Assembly: GCF_030811685.1 (NCBI RefSeq) | Contig: NZ_JAUSRF010000004.1 | Coordinates: 124,001-188,000, forward strand | Reading direction: 5' to 3' | DNA: 64,000 nucleotides | Source: Neorhizobium huautlense | GTDB taxonomy: Bacteria; Pseudomonadota; Alphaproteobacteria; Rhizobiales; Rhizobiaceae | Shown here: piece by piece, positions 1 to 7,536 of the stretch | Layout: each line of letters opens with the position of its first letter | Position numbering within the stretch: the first letter of the stretch is position 1 | Notes under the pieces: generated by a model | What the model saw: the letters and a program-made list of their open reading frames with translations, nothing else | Told to the model about the DNA's origin: nothing | Databases searched by the model: none | Made by a program: the position numbers and the translations under genes

Positions 1-695
1 AGCATGACGCCATCCATAACGGCCAGATGTTCCGCCGCTTGCTCAAGGTCAATAATCCCGCCATTGATGCCGAGAAACACATCCGGGTTTTCGCGCTTCA
101 TGCGGTAGACGAGATCGTAATCGAGCGGCGGGATATCGCGGTTTTCCTTTGGCGACAGCCCCTGCAGCCAGGCTTTTCGCGCATGGATCCAGATGGCATC
201 CGCACCTGCCCCGATCATGCGGGCGAGGAAATCCGGCAGCACGGTTTCCGGCTCCTGATCGTCCACGCCGATCCGGCATTTCACCGTCACCGGTACTGTG
301 GCCACCGCCTTCATAGCCTCGACCAGCCTTGCCACCTGCCCGGCATCGCGCATCAGGCAAGCGCCAAACGTGCCGGACTGCACGCGATCGGACGGACAGC
401 CGACATTGAGATTGATCTCGTCATAACCGTAATCGGCAGCGATGCGGATCGCCTCCGCCAGTTTGACCGGATCGGAACCGCCAAGCTGCAACGCCACGGG
501 ATGTTCCTGGGGCGAATAGCCCAGCAAACGATCGCGATTGCCATGGATGATCGCATCGGCCACTACCATCTCGGTATAAAGCAGCGCACGCTTCGACAAC
601 TGCCGGTGCAGGAAGCGACAGCGCGTATCTGTCCAGTCGATCATCGGTGCAACGGCAAATATCTTTTCGCCGCGCTTCAGCGCGTCAGCATACAT
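1..695 (-). CDS. dusA: tRNA-dihydrouridine synthase A (3' end outside window)
   Basis: Flavoenzyme that reduces uridines to dihydrouridine in the D-loop of tRNA. The reverse strand reads MYADALKRGEKIFAVAPMID at the start, then the Dus family signatures PVALQLGGSDP, the catalytic-cysteine motif NLNVGCPSDRV, KCRIGVDD and IHARKAW. The ATG at 695 follows a good ribosome site (AAAGGA, 8 nt upstream). About 230 of an expected 330 residues are present, because the gene runs off the left edge of the window while still open. It is divergent from the FAH-family gene. The DusA subtype is favoured by the GTFGACLM stretch after the cysteine loop; the general Dus assignment is firm and the A subtype is likely. 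Confidence 0.9.
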   Translation of the reverse strand, partial: MYADALKRGEKIFAVAPMIDWTDTRCRFLHRQLSKRALLYTEMVVADAIIHGNRDRLLGYSPQEHPVALQLGGSDPVKLAEAIRIAADYGYDEINLNVGCPSDRVQSGTFGACLMRDAGQVARLVEAMKAVATVPVTVKCRIGVDDQEPETVLPDFLARMIGAGADAIWIHARKAWLQGLSPKENRDIPPLDYDLVYRMKRENPDVFLGINGGIIDLEQAAEHLAVMDGVM

Positions 696-859
696 GGCAA
701 GTCCTTTGAGGATATGCCGCTGCTCATACAGCAAACAAAAAACTTTGGCCAGTTCCGTCCACCCACCGTCAAAAGGGGCTATGCTTGGCCGAGAATATGC
801 GGAACAAAGACTTGGCCCTCTTCAGGGCTGATTTGTTTTATCAAGGAGGACTTTTCATA

Positions 860-1546
860 ATGACCGCAACCGTCATCCCCATGCCTGCCCCCGTCCTCCT
901 CGAAGTCGAAGGCACGTCTGAAAAATTCCCGGTTCGCCGGGTCTATTGCGTCGGTCGCAACTATGCCGACCACGCCATCGAAATGGGTCATGACCCATCG
1001 CGCGAAGCGCCGTTCTTTTTCCAGAAAAACGCCGACAACGCCTATAATGGCGAAACTTTTCCCTACCCGCCGCTCTCCTCCAACGTGCATTTCGAAGTCG
1101 AGCTCGTCATGGCCCTGAAAGCCGGCGGCAGCGATATCGACGCACAGGATGCGCTCGAATGCGTCTACGGTTACGGCGTCGGCGTGGATTTCACCCGCCG
1201 CGACCTGCAGGATCAGATGAAAAAGGCCGGCCGTTCCTGGGAAGTCGCCAAGGCTTTTGAAAAGTCCGCACCCGTTTCGGCTCTGGTTCCGGTCGCCAAG
1301 GTGGGCCACCCGCAGGAAGGTCCGATCTGGCTGGAGGTCAACGGTGACCGCAAGCAGAACGGCGACATGAACCAGATGATCTGGAAACTGCCGGAAATCA
1401 TCGCCGAACTGTCGAAACAGTTCGAACTGGCCGCAGGCGATGTCATCATGACCGGCACGCCCGCCGGCGTCGGAGCCGTCGTCAAGGGCGACAAGGTCGT
1501 CTGCGAAGCGCAGGGCGTTGGCCGCCTGGAACTGACTGTCGTCTGA
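860..1546 (+). CDS. fumarylacetoacetate hydrolase family protein
   Basis: 228 residues, of the FAH/FahD-like size class. Members cleave or decarboxylate beta-keto acids in a metal-dependent way (acylpyruvase, oxaloacetate decarboxylase, fumarylpyruvate hydrolase). Seen: CVGRNYADHA near residue 30, FFQKNADN near 52, the metal-binding acidic pair in VHFEVELV, the third acidic ligand in GVDFTRRD, and the C-terminal loop IMTGTPAGVG. I chose the ATG at 860 because AAGGAGG lies ten bases upstream; an in-frame start 75 bases earlier has no such site. It is followed after 23 bases by the carbonic anhydrase-like gene, so the two are probably cotranscribed. The substrate cannot be read from the sequence. 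Confidence 0.9.
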   Translation: MTATVIPMPAPVLLEVEGTSEKFPVRRVYCVGRNYADHAIEMGHDPSREAPFFFQKNADNAYNGETFPYPPLSSNVHFEVELVMALKAGGSDIDAQDALECVYGYGVGVDFTRRDLQDQMKKAGRSWEVAKAFEKSAPVSALVPVAKVGHPQEGPIWLEVNGDRKQNGDMNQMIWKLPEIIAELSKQFELAAGDVIMTGTPAGVGAVVKGDKVVCEAQGVGRLELTVV

Positions 1547-1569
1547 CACGCCTTTTGTGGAGAACCGGA

Positions 1570-2097
1570 ATGCCGCTTTACGCCCTGGGAGATTTTCAGC
1601 CGAACACGCCCGCCGCCGACCGTTATTGGCTGGCGCCGGATGCACATGTCATCGGCAAGGTTTCACTGGGCGAAGAGGTCGGCATCTGGTTCGGCGCGGT
1701 GCTGCGCGGCGATAACGAGCTGATTTCGGTCGGCGCGCGCACCAACATTCAGGAAGGCGCCATGGTCCATACCGACATGGGCTATCCGGCAACAATCGGC
1801 ACCGGCTGCACGATCGGCCACCACGCCATCATCCACGGCTGCACGATCGGCGACAATTCCCTGATCGGCATGGGCGCCACCATCCTCAACGGCGCAAAAA
1901 TCGGCAATAACTGCCTGGTCGGCGCCAATGCGCTGGTGACGGAAGGTAAGGAATTTCCAGACGGCTCGCTGATCGTCGGCTCGCCTGCCCGCGCCATCCG
2001 CACGCTCGATGCGGAGGCGATCGCAAAACTGACGGTCTCCGCCGACAATTATGTGAAAAACTGGCAGCGTTTTGCGGCGGAACTCCGCCCGCTTTAG
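1570..2097 (+). CDS. gamma-class carbonic anhydrase-like hexapeptide-repeat protein
   Basis: 175-residue left-handed beta-helix protein of the YrdA/PaaY/CaiE type. Hexapeptide repeats run from about residue 28 to 140 (IGKVSL, VGIWFG, IGTGCT, IGDNSL, IGNNCL). Zinc-ligand histidines appear at H67 (MVHTDMG), H84 or H85 (IGHHAI) and H89 (IHG), as in gamma carbonic anhydrases, and GSPARAIR is the usual closing motif before a C-terminal helix. The start is the ATG after GGAGAACCGGA; a TTG 15 bases earlier is less likely. True carbonic anhydrase activity is not guaranteed in this subgroup. Confidence 0.9.
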   Translation: MPLYALGDFQPNTPAADRYWLAPDAHVIGKVSLGEEVGIWFGAVLRGDNELISVGARTNIQEGAMVHTDMGYPATIGTGCTIGHHAIIHGCTIGDNSLIGMGATILNGAKIGNNCLVGANALVTEGKEFPDGSLIVGSPARAIRTLDAEAIAKLTVSADNYVKNWQRFAAELRPL

Positions 2098-2215
2098 TGC
2101 CGGTTTAACGACTTGTTCACGCTGAGATGAAGCCTTTGCTTCACACATATCGTATATTACCATCGACGCATGTAATGACGCCCGCCGCGCCTTCGCGCGG
2201 CCGCCATGGACACCG

Positions 2216-3448
2216 ATGAACGATATAGCTGAACAGCCGCAACAGAACACCAACGCCCTGCTTGATCTGGTCGGCCGGCATCTCGTCCGCAAGAACCGGC
2301 CGCTCAGCTTCGATCCGGTGGTGGAGGTCGTGTTCCAGACGGACACCGCCGCCGATCGCAACCGCCAGACAATCGTTGCCGGCCTGTTCGCGCTCGTGTT
2401 CTTCAACGGCTTCATGATCATCGACGCCATCACCCGGCCGGAAATCCTCGGCATGTCCGTGCTGGTCAGGCTCGGCGTCGTCACGCCGATCTGCCTTGCC
2501 GCGCTGTTCTGGCTGCGTCGCACCCCGCCGCAATGGATCCGAGATTCCGTTCTCGCCTGCTGCGCCATCCTGATTGCCGTCGGCTCGAATTACCTTCTGC
2601 ATATCGCCACCTCAACCGAAGCGCATTACAGCGCCTTCAGCTTTGGCTTGATCGTCATCGGCGCCAATATCGTGCTCCATATAGGCTTCAACGCAGCCCT
2701 TGCGACAACAATCGGCTGTTGCGTCGTCACGGCAATTTTCCTTCACGCAACACCGGATCTCAACTGGAGCGAACGCAACCTGCCGGTCTATTACATGGCC
2801 GCCATGGGTGTCATCACGCTGGTGGCCAATTACCGGCTGGAAGGCAATCTGCGCCACGCCTATCTACTGATGTTGCGGGAGCGCCTGAACGCGCAGGAAG
2901 TCCGCCGCATCAACGAACAGCTCAACGCCTATTCCTACACCGACGCACTGACCGGTATCGCCAATCGCCGCCGCTTCGAACAGTTTTTGCAGGCGGCATG
3001 GACGGAAGCTCTGGTCTCAGGCGAAACCATGTCGCTGCTCGTCATCGATGTGGATTTCTTCAAGCGCTACAACGACACATTCGGCCATCCCGCAGGCGAT
3101 GCCTGCCTTCAGCAGGTGGCGCGCGCCATCGAAGGGCAGACGCGTGGCGACAATGATCTGCCGGCACGTCTTGGAGGAGAAGAGTTTGCCGTCCTGCTGC
3201 GCCACACGGAAACCATACAGGCGGAAACCGCCGCCAGCCGCATCCATCGCGCCATGAGCCAGCTGGGCCTCTCACACGGTCGCCCGGATGGAAACGGTTA
3301 TGTCACGGTCAGCATCGGCCTTGCTTCGGCCACACCGCGCCATGATGGCAGTGCGGCCGGTGAACTGGTGGAAGCAGCCGACAAAGCGCTCTATCAGGCC
3401 AAACGGCGCGGCCGCAACCGCACCATTCTGGCCGATCGCGCCGCCTGA
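2216..3448 (+). CDS. membrane-anchored diguanylate cyclase (GGDEF domain)
   Basis: 410 residues. The N-terminal half carries about six hydrophobic segments (roughly residues 50-220), followed by a short helical linker and a GGDEF domain (about 235-405) that makes cyclic di-GMP from two GTP. The active-site loop reads GGEEF at 320-324, an accepted variant. DADFFKRYND-like metal-binding sequence is present (VIDVDFFKRYND). The RxxD inhibitory site expected just before the loop is missing: the sequence there is GDND. The gene ends 3 bases before the end of convergent zur. A GC-rich hairpin (2185-2200) lies just ahead of the start. The signal sensed by the membrane part is unknown. Confidence 0.9.
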   Translation: MNDIAEQPQQNTNALLDLVGRHLVRKNRPLSFDPVVEVVFQTDTAADRNRQTIVAGLFALVFFNGFMIIDAITRPEILGMSVLVRLGVVTPICLAALFWLRRTPPQWIRDSVLACCAILIAVGSNYLLHIATSTEAHYSAFSFGLIVIGANIVLHIGFNAALATTIGCCVVTAIFLHATPDLNWSERNLPVYYMAAMGVITLVANYRLEGNLRHAYLLMLRERLNAQEVRRINEQLNAYSYTDALTGIANRRRFEQFLQAAWTEALVSGETMSLLVIDVDFFKRYNDTFGHPAGDACLQQVARAIEGQTRGDNDLPARLGGEEFAVLLRHTETIQAETAASRIHRAMSQLGLSHGRPDGNGYVTVSIGLASATPRHDGSAAGELVEAADKALYQAKRRGRNRTILADRAA

Positions 3449-3451
3449 CAA

Positions 3452-3871
3452 TCAATGCATGCAGGCTTCGCAAAGCCCGCGGATTTCGATCGTCGTTTTC
3501 GACGGCTTGAACTTGCGATCCTTGCTCCAACTCGCCAGCCGGTCATCGATCGCATGGTCATGGAACTCGTTCACCTGCCCGCAGCTTTCGCAGATGGCAA
3601 ACGCCACCGTGCCGTGATGGCCATGGCCATGGCCATGCCCGCAGCAACTCTCATTGGCATGCGCACAGGCCACGAATGAATTGAGGCTTTCCAGTCGGTG
3701 CGCAATGCCCATCTCGATCAGCTTGTCGAGCGCCCGGTAAACCTGCAGCGGCGCGCGAAAACCGTGATCCCGCAGCTTGTCGAGAATGGTATAGGCGCTG
3801 AGCGGCGCATCGGAACGGTTCAGGACATCCAGCACCAGCGTCTGGTTCTTGGTCAAAGTCGGCGTGTTCAT
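3452..3871 (-). CDS. zur: zinc uptake regulator, Fur family
   Basis: 139-residue Fur-family repressor and last gene of the znuC-znuB-zur operon. The winged-helix part is residues 1-70 (VLDVLNRSDAPLSAYTILDKL, then APLQVYRALDKLIEMG), followed by the metal-binding dimer domain with CxxC pairs ICESCGQ and LCEACMH that hold structural zinc. An unusual cysteine/histidine run, CCGHGHGHGHHG (about 75-86), sits in the hinge. Its start codon overlaps the znuB stop (ATGA), indicating translational coupling and autoregulation through the operators upstream of znuC. With zinc it should repress the high-affinity uptake genes next to it. Context and CxxC pattern favour Zur over other Fur members. Confidence 0.93.
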   Translation of the reverse strand: MNTPTLTKNQTLVLDVLNRSDAPLSAYTILDKLRDHGFRAPLQVYRALDKLIEMGIAHRLESLNSFVACAHANESCCGHGHGHGHHGTVAFAICESCGQVNEFHDHAIDDRLASWSKDRKFKPSKTTIEIRGLCEACMH

Positions 3872-4695
3872 GAGCGACCTCCGGATGACGTGCCGTCTCT
3901 AGCAAGGTTTTTGGCCCTGCCAGGCAGAAGGCTGAGAATGAAAAGAACAAGGGCTGCCACCACGATCGACGGCCCGGAGGGTGTGTCATAGGTCAGCGAA
4001 CCGAACAAGCCGCCCACCACGGCAATCACACCGATCAGGGATGACAATACCGCCATGCCTTCCGGCGCCGACGAGAACCGCCGCGCGGTCGCGGCCGGTA
4101 TGATCAGCAGTGCGGTGATCAGCATGATGCCGACGATCTTCATGGCAATGGCAATGACGAGCGCCATCAGCAGCATGAACAGCAATCGTGCCCGCTCGGG
4201 CTTCAAACCTTCGGCCTCGGCAATATCCGCACTGACGGTCGAGGCGATCAGCGGCCGCCACAGCACGACAAGTGCGGCCAGAACAAAAAGGCCTCCACCC
4301 CAGATCAGCGCGATATCGGCCGGCGTAACCGCCAGAATATCGCCGAACAGGAAAGCGATCAGATCGATGCGCACCCAGGACATGAAGGCGACGAGCACAA
4401 GACCGATCGCTAGCGTGGAGTGCGAAAGAATACCAAGCAGCGCATCGGCGGAAAGCGCCTGACGTTTTTGCAAGAGGAGAAGCAGCAGCGAAACGGCCAC
4501 CGCCACGGCAAACACGCTGACAAGCAGATTGATCTCCAGCATCAGCGACAGCGCCACACCGAGCAGTGCGGAATGCGCAATCGTATCGCCGAAATAAGCC
4601 ATCCGCCGCCAGACGACAAAACAGCCGAGCGGTCCGGTCGTCAGCGCCAGTCCGATACCGGCCAGCAGCGCACGGAAAAAGAAATCGTCAAGCAT
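3868..4695 (-). CDS. znuB: zinc ABC transporter permease
   Basis: 275-residue integral membrane subunit of the ZnuABC high-affinity zinc importer (ABC-3 family). It is hydrophobic throughout with about eight membrane segments; TTGPLGCFVVWRRMAYFGDT and HSALLGVALSL near the N-terminus are family hallmarks. The start MLDDFFFRALLAG at 4695 overlaps the znuC coding end by 8 bases. A longer reading frame that starts 45 bases earlier lies wholly inside znuC and lacks a better ribosome site. Its 3' end shares ATGA with zur. Confidence 0.93.
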   Translation of the reverse strand: MLDDFFFRALLAGIGLALTTGPLGCFVVWRRMAYFGDTIAHSALLGVALSLMLEINLLVSVFAVAVAVSLLLLLLQKRQALSADALLGILSHSTLAIGLVLVAFMSWVRIDLIAFLFGDILAVTPADIALIWGGGLFVLAALVVLWRPLIASTVSADIAEAEGLKPERARLLFMLLMALVIAIAMKIVGIMLITALLIIPAATARRFSSAPEGMAVLSSLIGVIAVVGGLFGSLTYDTPSGPSIVVAALVLFILSLLPGRAKNLARDGTSSGGRS

Positions 4696-5707
4696 GGCGA
4701 TGTCCCTCCCCGACCGCATGAGCATGGTCGTCATGCGCATGGGAATTTTTTCCTATCTCACCGTCCACGTGGCCCTGATGACTGGTATGATTGCCGTCAT
4801 GGGCATGAACGGGATTGTTGGAGGTCTCTTCTACATGAGCATGCGAGTGGTCGTGATGTCCATAATGATCATGTTTGTGATCATGCCCATCGTGATGGTG
4901 ACCATCATCCGGGTGGCAATGATCCGTGACCGAGCCATCCTTGTGCTGTACGCGGCCATCCGGCAGGTGCGTATGGTCGTGATGATGGCTGTAGACCGCA
5001 AGGCCCGCACCGACATTGCCGAACAGCCGGCGGTAATCGTCGCTGCGGCTCACCGCTTCCGGCGTGCCACGGCAGCAGACATGGCCGTTGAGGCAGATCA
5101 CCGTATCGGTATCGGCCATCACCATATGCAGGTCATGGGAAATCAGCAGGATACCGCAGCCGGTCTTGTTGCGAATGGTGCGGATCAACTCATAAAGCGC
5201 GCTCTCGCCGGCAAAATCGACGCCCTGCACAGGCTCGTCGAGAACCAGAAGGTCGGGATTGCGGGCAATGGCGCGGGCCAAAAGTGCGCGCTGAAATTCA
5301 CCGCCGGAAAGATGGCGCACTTCGGCATCGACCAGATGCGGAATGCCGACGTCGGTCAGCGCCGCCATCAGGGCACCATCATCCAGCTTGCCCGTCAACC
5401 GCATCAGCCGACGCACGGAGAGCGGCATCGTCCAGTCGATGGCAAGCTTTTGCGGCACGTATCCGATCTTCAGACCAGGCTTGCGGTTTACCTTGCCTTC
5501 ATCGGCACGCAACACGCCGATCGCCATCTTGGCAGTCGTGGACTTGCCGGCGCCGTTCGGCCCGATCAGCGTGACGATCTCGCCGCGATGGATGGAAAGA
5601 TCGACACCACGCACCAGCCAACGACTGTTCCTGCGTATTCCGGCCCCGACCAGCGTGACCAGTTCGTCACCTTTCTGGCGCTCAGAGACCGCGGTCTGCA
5701 TCAGCAT
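4688..5707 (-). CDS. znuC: zinc ABC transporter ATP-binding protein with His-rich tail
   Basis: 339 residues: a normal ABC ATPase of about 245 residues followed by a histidine/aspartate-rich extension of about 90. Walker A is GPNGAGKST, the signature is LSGGEFQR and Walker B is LLVLDEPVQG, with the switch histidine in LISHDLHM. The tail (from about residue 245) is built of HHDHTH, DGHHHDGHDHKHDH, HSHAHVEE and HAHDDHAHA blocks, presumably binding or buffering zinc on the cytoplasmic side. I use ATG at 5707 (MLMQTAVSERQK). First gene of the znuC-znuB-zur operon, divergent from znuA and under the Zur-box-like sites. Confidence 0.93.
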   Translation of the reverse strand: MLMQTAVSERQKGDELVTLVGAGIRRNSRWLVRGVDLSIHRGEIVTLIGPNGAGKSTTAKMAIGVLRADEGKVNRKPGLKIGYVPQKLAIDWTMPLSVRRLMRLTGKLDDGALMAALTDVGIPHLVDAEVRHLSGGEFQRALLARAIARNPDLLVLDEPVQGVDFAGESALYELIRTIRNKTGCGILLISHDLHMVMADTDTVICLNGHVCCRGTPEAVSRSDDYRRLFGNVGAGLAVYSHHHDHTHLPDGRVQHKDGSVTDHCHPDDGHHHDGHDHKHDHYGHHDHSHAHVEETSNNPVHAHDGNHTSHQGHVDGEIGKNSHAHDDHAHAVGEGHRHA

Positions 5708-5748
5708 AAAATTATTCCTGTCCTGTGTTGCCACTAGATATGCCACAC

Positions 5749-5791
5749 GTTATAGCATAACACAACGAACGTAATAACATTACGTTATTAC
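5749..5791. promoter_or_regulatory. two candidate Zur operators between znuC and znuA
   Basis: Two AT-rich dyads lie in the 160-base divergent promoter. Site 1 (5749-5761) is GTTATAGCATAAC, i.e. GTTAT-N3-ATAAC. Site 2 (5771-5791) is GTAATAAC-N5-GTTATTAC and contains a nested GTAAT-N3-ATTAC. Dyads of this kind are what Fur-family Zur repressors bind in alphaproteobacteria. The position between znuA and znuC-znuB-zur makes the assignment natural, although no footprint can be inferred from sequence. Confidence 0.75.
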
Positions 5792-5867
5792 GTAGAGTGG
5801 CTATTTCAATGGCCGCGCGCCCGTATGGACAGCCCAATCCGCCCGTAACAAGGGCAAGGAGAACCGC

Positions 5868-6914
5868 ATGAAAGCAGTCGCCACTCCCATCGTCGCCACC
5901 TTCGCAGCCTCCATCGCGCTGCTGATGGCCGGGACTGCCTCCGCCAAGACGCCTGACGTCGTCGTTTCGATCAAGCCGATCCACTCGCTGGTCGCCTCCA
6001 TCATGAAGGGCGTCGGCGAACCAAAACTGATCGTCGAGGGCGCCGCCTCACCCCACACCTATTCGATGAAACCGTCGAACGCCCGCTCCATCCAGAATGC
6101 CGACCTGATCTTCTGGATGGGACCGAACCTCGAAGCCTTCCTCGACAAGCCCCTTGATGCGCTGGCGGGATCGAAGACCGTCGTGGCGCTGTCGGATTCT
6201 CCAGACCTGCAGAAACTGCCCTTCCGCGAAGGTGGTCCGTTTGAAGCCCATGACCATGGCGACGGTCATGGACACGATCACGGGCATGATCACGCCCATG
6301 AAGGCGAAGGTCATGACGACAAGGATCATGCCCATGGCGATCATGAAAAGGGCGAATCCCATGCCGAGCATGGCCACGACCACGAACATGGCGGTTTCGA
6401 CGCCCATGTCTGGCTCGATCCCGTCAATGCCAAGGTCCTCGGCCGCGAGATCGCAAAGCGCCTCGCCGAAGCAGATCCGGACCATGCCAAGCAATACGAG
6501 GACAATGCCGCCGGCCTGATGCGCCAGCTGGATGAACTCGACGCCGAGATCAAGGCAACGGTCGAGCCGGTAAAGGACAAGCCGTTCATCGTTTTCCACG
6601 ATGCCTACCAGTATTTCGAAAAGCGTTATGACGTCACTGTCGCCGGTTCGATCACCGTCAGCCCGGAAACCATGCCGGGCGCCGATCGCATCAGCCAGAT
6701 CCACAAAAAGGTGACGGAACTCGGTGCGACCTGCGTCTTCGCCGAACCGCAATTCACGCCAAAACTGGTCAACGTCGTTCTGGAAGGCACACCGGCCAAG
6801 GCCGGCACGCTCGATCCGGAAGCCGCGACATTGAAGGAAGGCCCGGACCTGTATTTCCAGCTGATGCGCGGCATCGCTCAATCGATGAAGGCCTGCCTCT
6901 CCGGCAAGGCCTGA
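5868..6914 (+). CDS. znuA: zinc ABC transporter periplasmic binding protein
   Basis: 348-residue cluster A-I solute-binding protein that captures zinc in the periplasm for ZnuBC. A signal peptide of about 26 residues ends in TASA. Zinc-ligand regions visible are SPHTYSMKPS (first His), the FDAHVWLDP motif (second His) and IVFHDAYQYF (third His). Between them is the charged histidine-rich loop typical of ZnuA, here long (about residues 127-178, HGDGHGHDHGHDHAH and similar). Divergent from znuC with the Zur-box-like sites between, and followed by a strong terminator. Confidence 0.95.
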   Translation: MKAVATPIVATFAASIALLMAGTASAKTPDVVVSIKPIHSLVASIMKGVGEPKLIVEGAASPHTYSMKPSNARSIQNADLIFWMGPNLEAFLDKPLDALAGSKTVVALSDSPDLQKLPFREGGPFEAHDHGDGHGHDHGHDHAHEGEGHDDKDHAHGDHEKGESHAEHGHDHEHGGFDAHVWLDPVNAKVLGREIAKRLAEADPDHAKQYEDNAAGLMRQLDELDAEIKATVEPVKDKPFIVFHDAYQYFEKRYDVTVAGSITVSPETMPGADRISQIHKKVTELGATCVFAEPQFTPKLVNVVLEGTPAKAGTLDPEAATLKEGPDLYFQLMRGIAQSMKACLSGKA

Positions 6915-6959
6915 TAGCGCATAAAAATACCGCCTCCTCGCGCATGGTGGAGACGGTTA

Positions 6960-7000
6960 GACCGGCAGGGAAAGAAGGCAATCCCTGCCGGTCGTCTTTT
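6960..7000 (+). terminator. intrinsic terminator after znuA
   Basis: Perfect 12-bp stem GACCGGCAGGGA / TCCCTGCCGGTC (6960-6971 with 6982-6993) with a 10-base loop, then GTCTTTT. It separates znuA from the convergent RcnB-like gene and could serve both. Confidence 0.85.
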
Positions 7001-7010
7001 GGGAGGCTGA

Positions 7011-7370
7011 TTAACGGCCGGCGATGATCGAGGAGATCAGGCCCGTGGTGATGCCGATCAGCAGGAATTCGTTATTGTCGGCACGAACCCAGCGATAACC
7101 ACGCGGCGGAGCGCTCAGGCGGTAACGGCGGTAATCGCGCACTTCCGCCATATGGCGACGCTCTGCCCGGCTCAGACGATGACCACGGTTCCAGCGCTTC
7201 TTGACGACCTTACGCTCCTTGATGATCGTCTTCTTCGTGACGACACGGCGATCGTCACGATGGTCCCAACGATCATGATGGCTCGGCGGAGCGGCATTGG
7301 CGGCCGACGAAAATGCGACCGGGCTGAAAATGAAAGTTGCGGAAAGCAGGACGGCTGCAAGCTTTTTCAT
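7011..7370 (-). CDS. RcnB-family periplasmic protein
   Basis: 119 residues with a clear signal peptide (MKKLAAVLLSATFIFSPVAF...ANA, about 27 residues), a very basic, His/Arg-rich middle (HHDRWDHRDDRR; KERKVVKKRW) and a C-terminal YRLSAPPRGYRWVRADNNEFLLI followed by a hydrophobic tail. The PPRGYRWVR...LL-I-TG pattern is the RcnB/DUF2502-like signature. E. coli RcnB affects nickel/cobalt homeostasis, but most rhizobial members are uncharacterised. Its position beside the zinc genes is suggestive only. Confidence 0.8.
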   Translation of the reverse strand: MKKLAAVLLSATFIFSPVAFSSAANAAPPSHHDRWDHRDDRRVVTKKTIIKERKVVKKRWNRGHRLSRAERRHMAEVRDYRRYRLSAPPRGYRWVRADNNEFLLIGITTGLISSIIAGR

Positions 7371-7502
7371 GACGGTGTTTCCTCGTTGTTGATGAGGAGA
7401 CCCTAGGCGCCGACTGATGAACCGAAAATGAATTCAAGATTACATTTTCGTAAGCATCGATAATGGCTTGCCGCAACAAGCTGATGCAAAACATTGAAAA
7501 TC

Positions 7503-7528
7503 GGCCGGCGCATTGGAACGCGCCGGCC
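7503..7528 (-). terminator. intrinsic terminator after the aldo/keto reductase gene
   Basis: Perfect 9-bp stem GGCCGGCGC / GCGCCGGCC around an 8-base loop. On the minus strand it is followed by GATTTTC. It lies just beyond the stop of the 7537-8571 gene. Confidence 0.75.
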
Positions 7529-7536
7529 ATGTTTTA

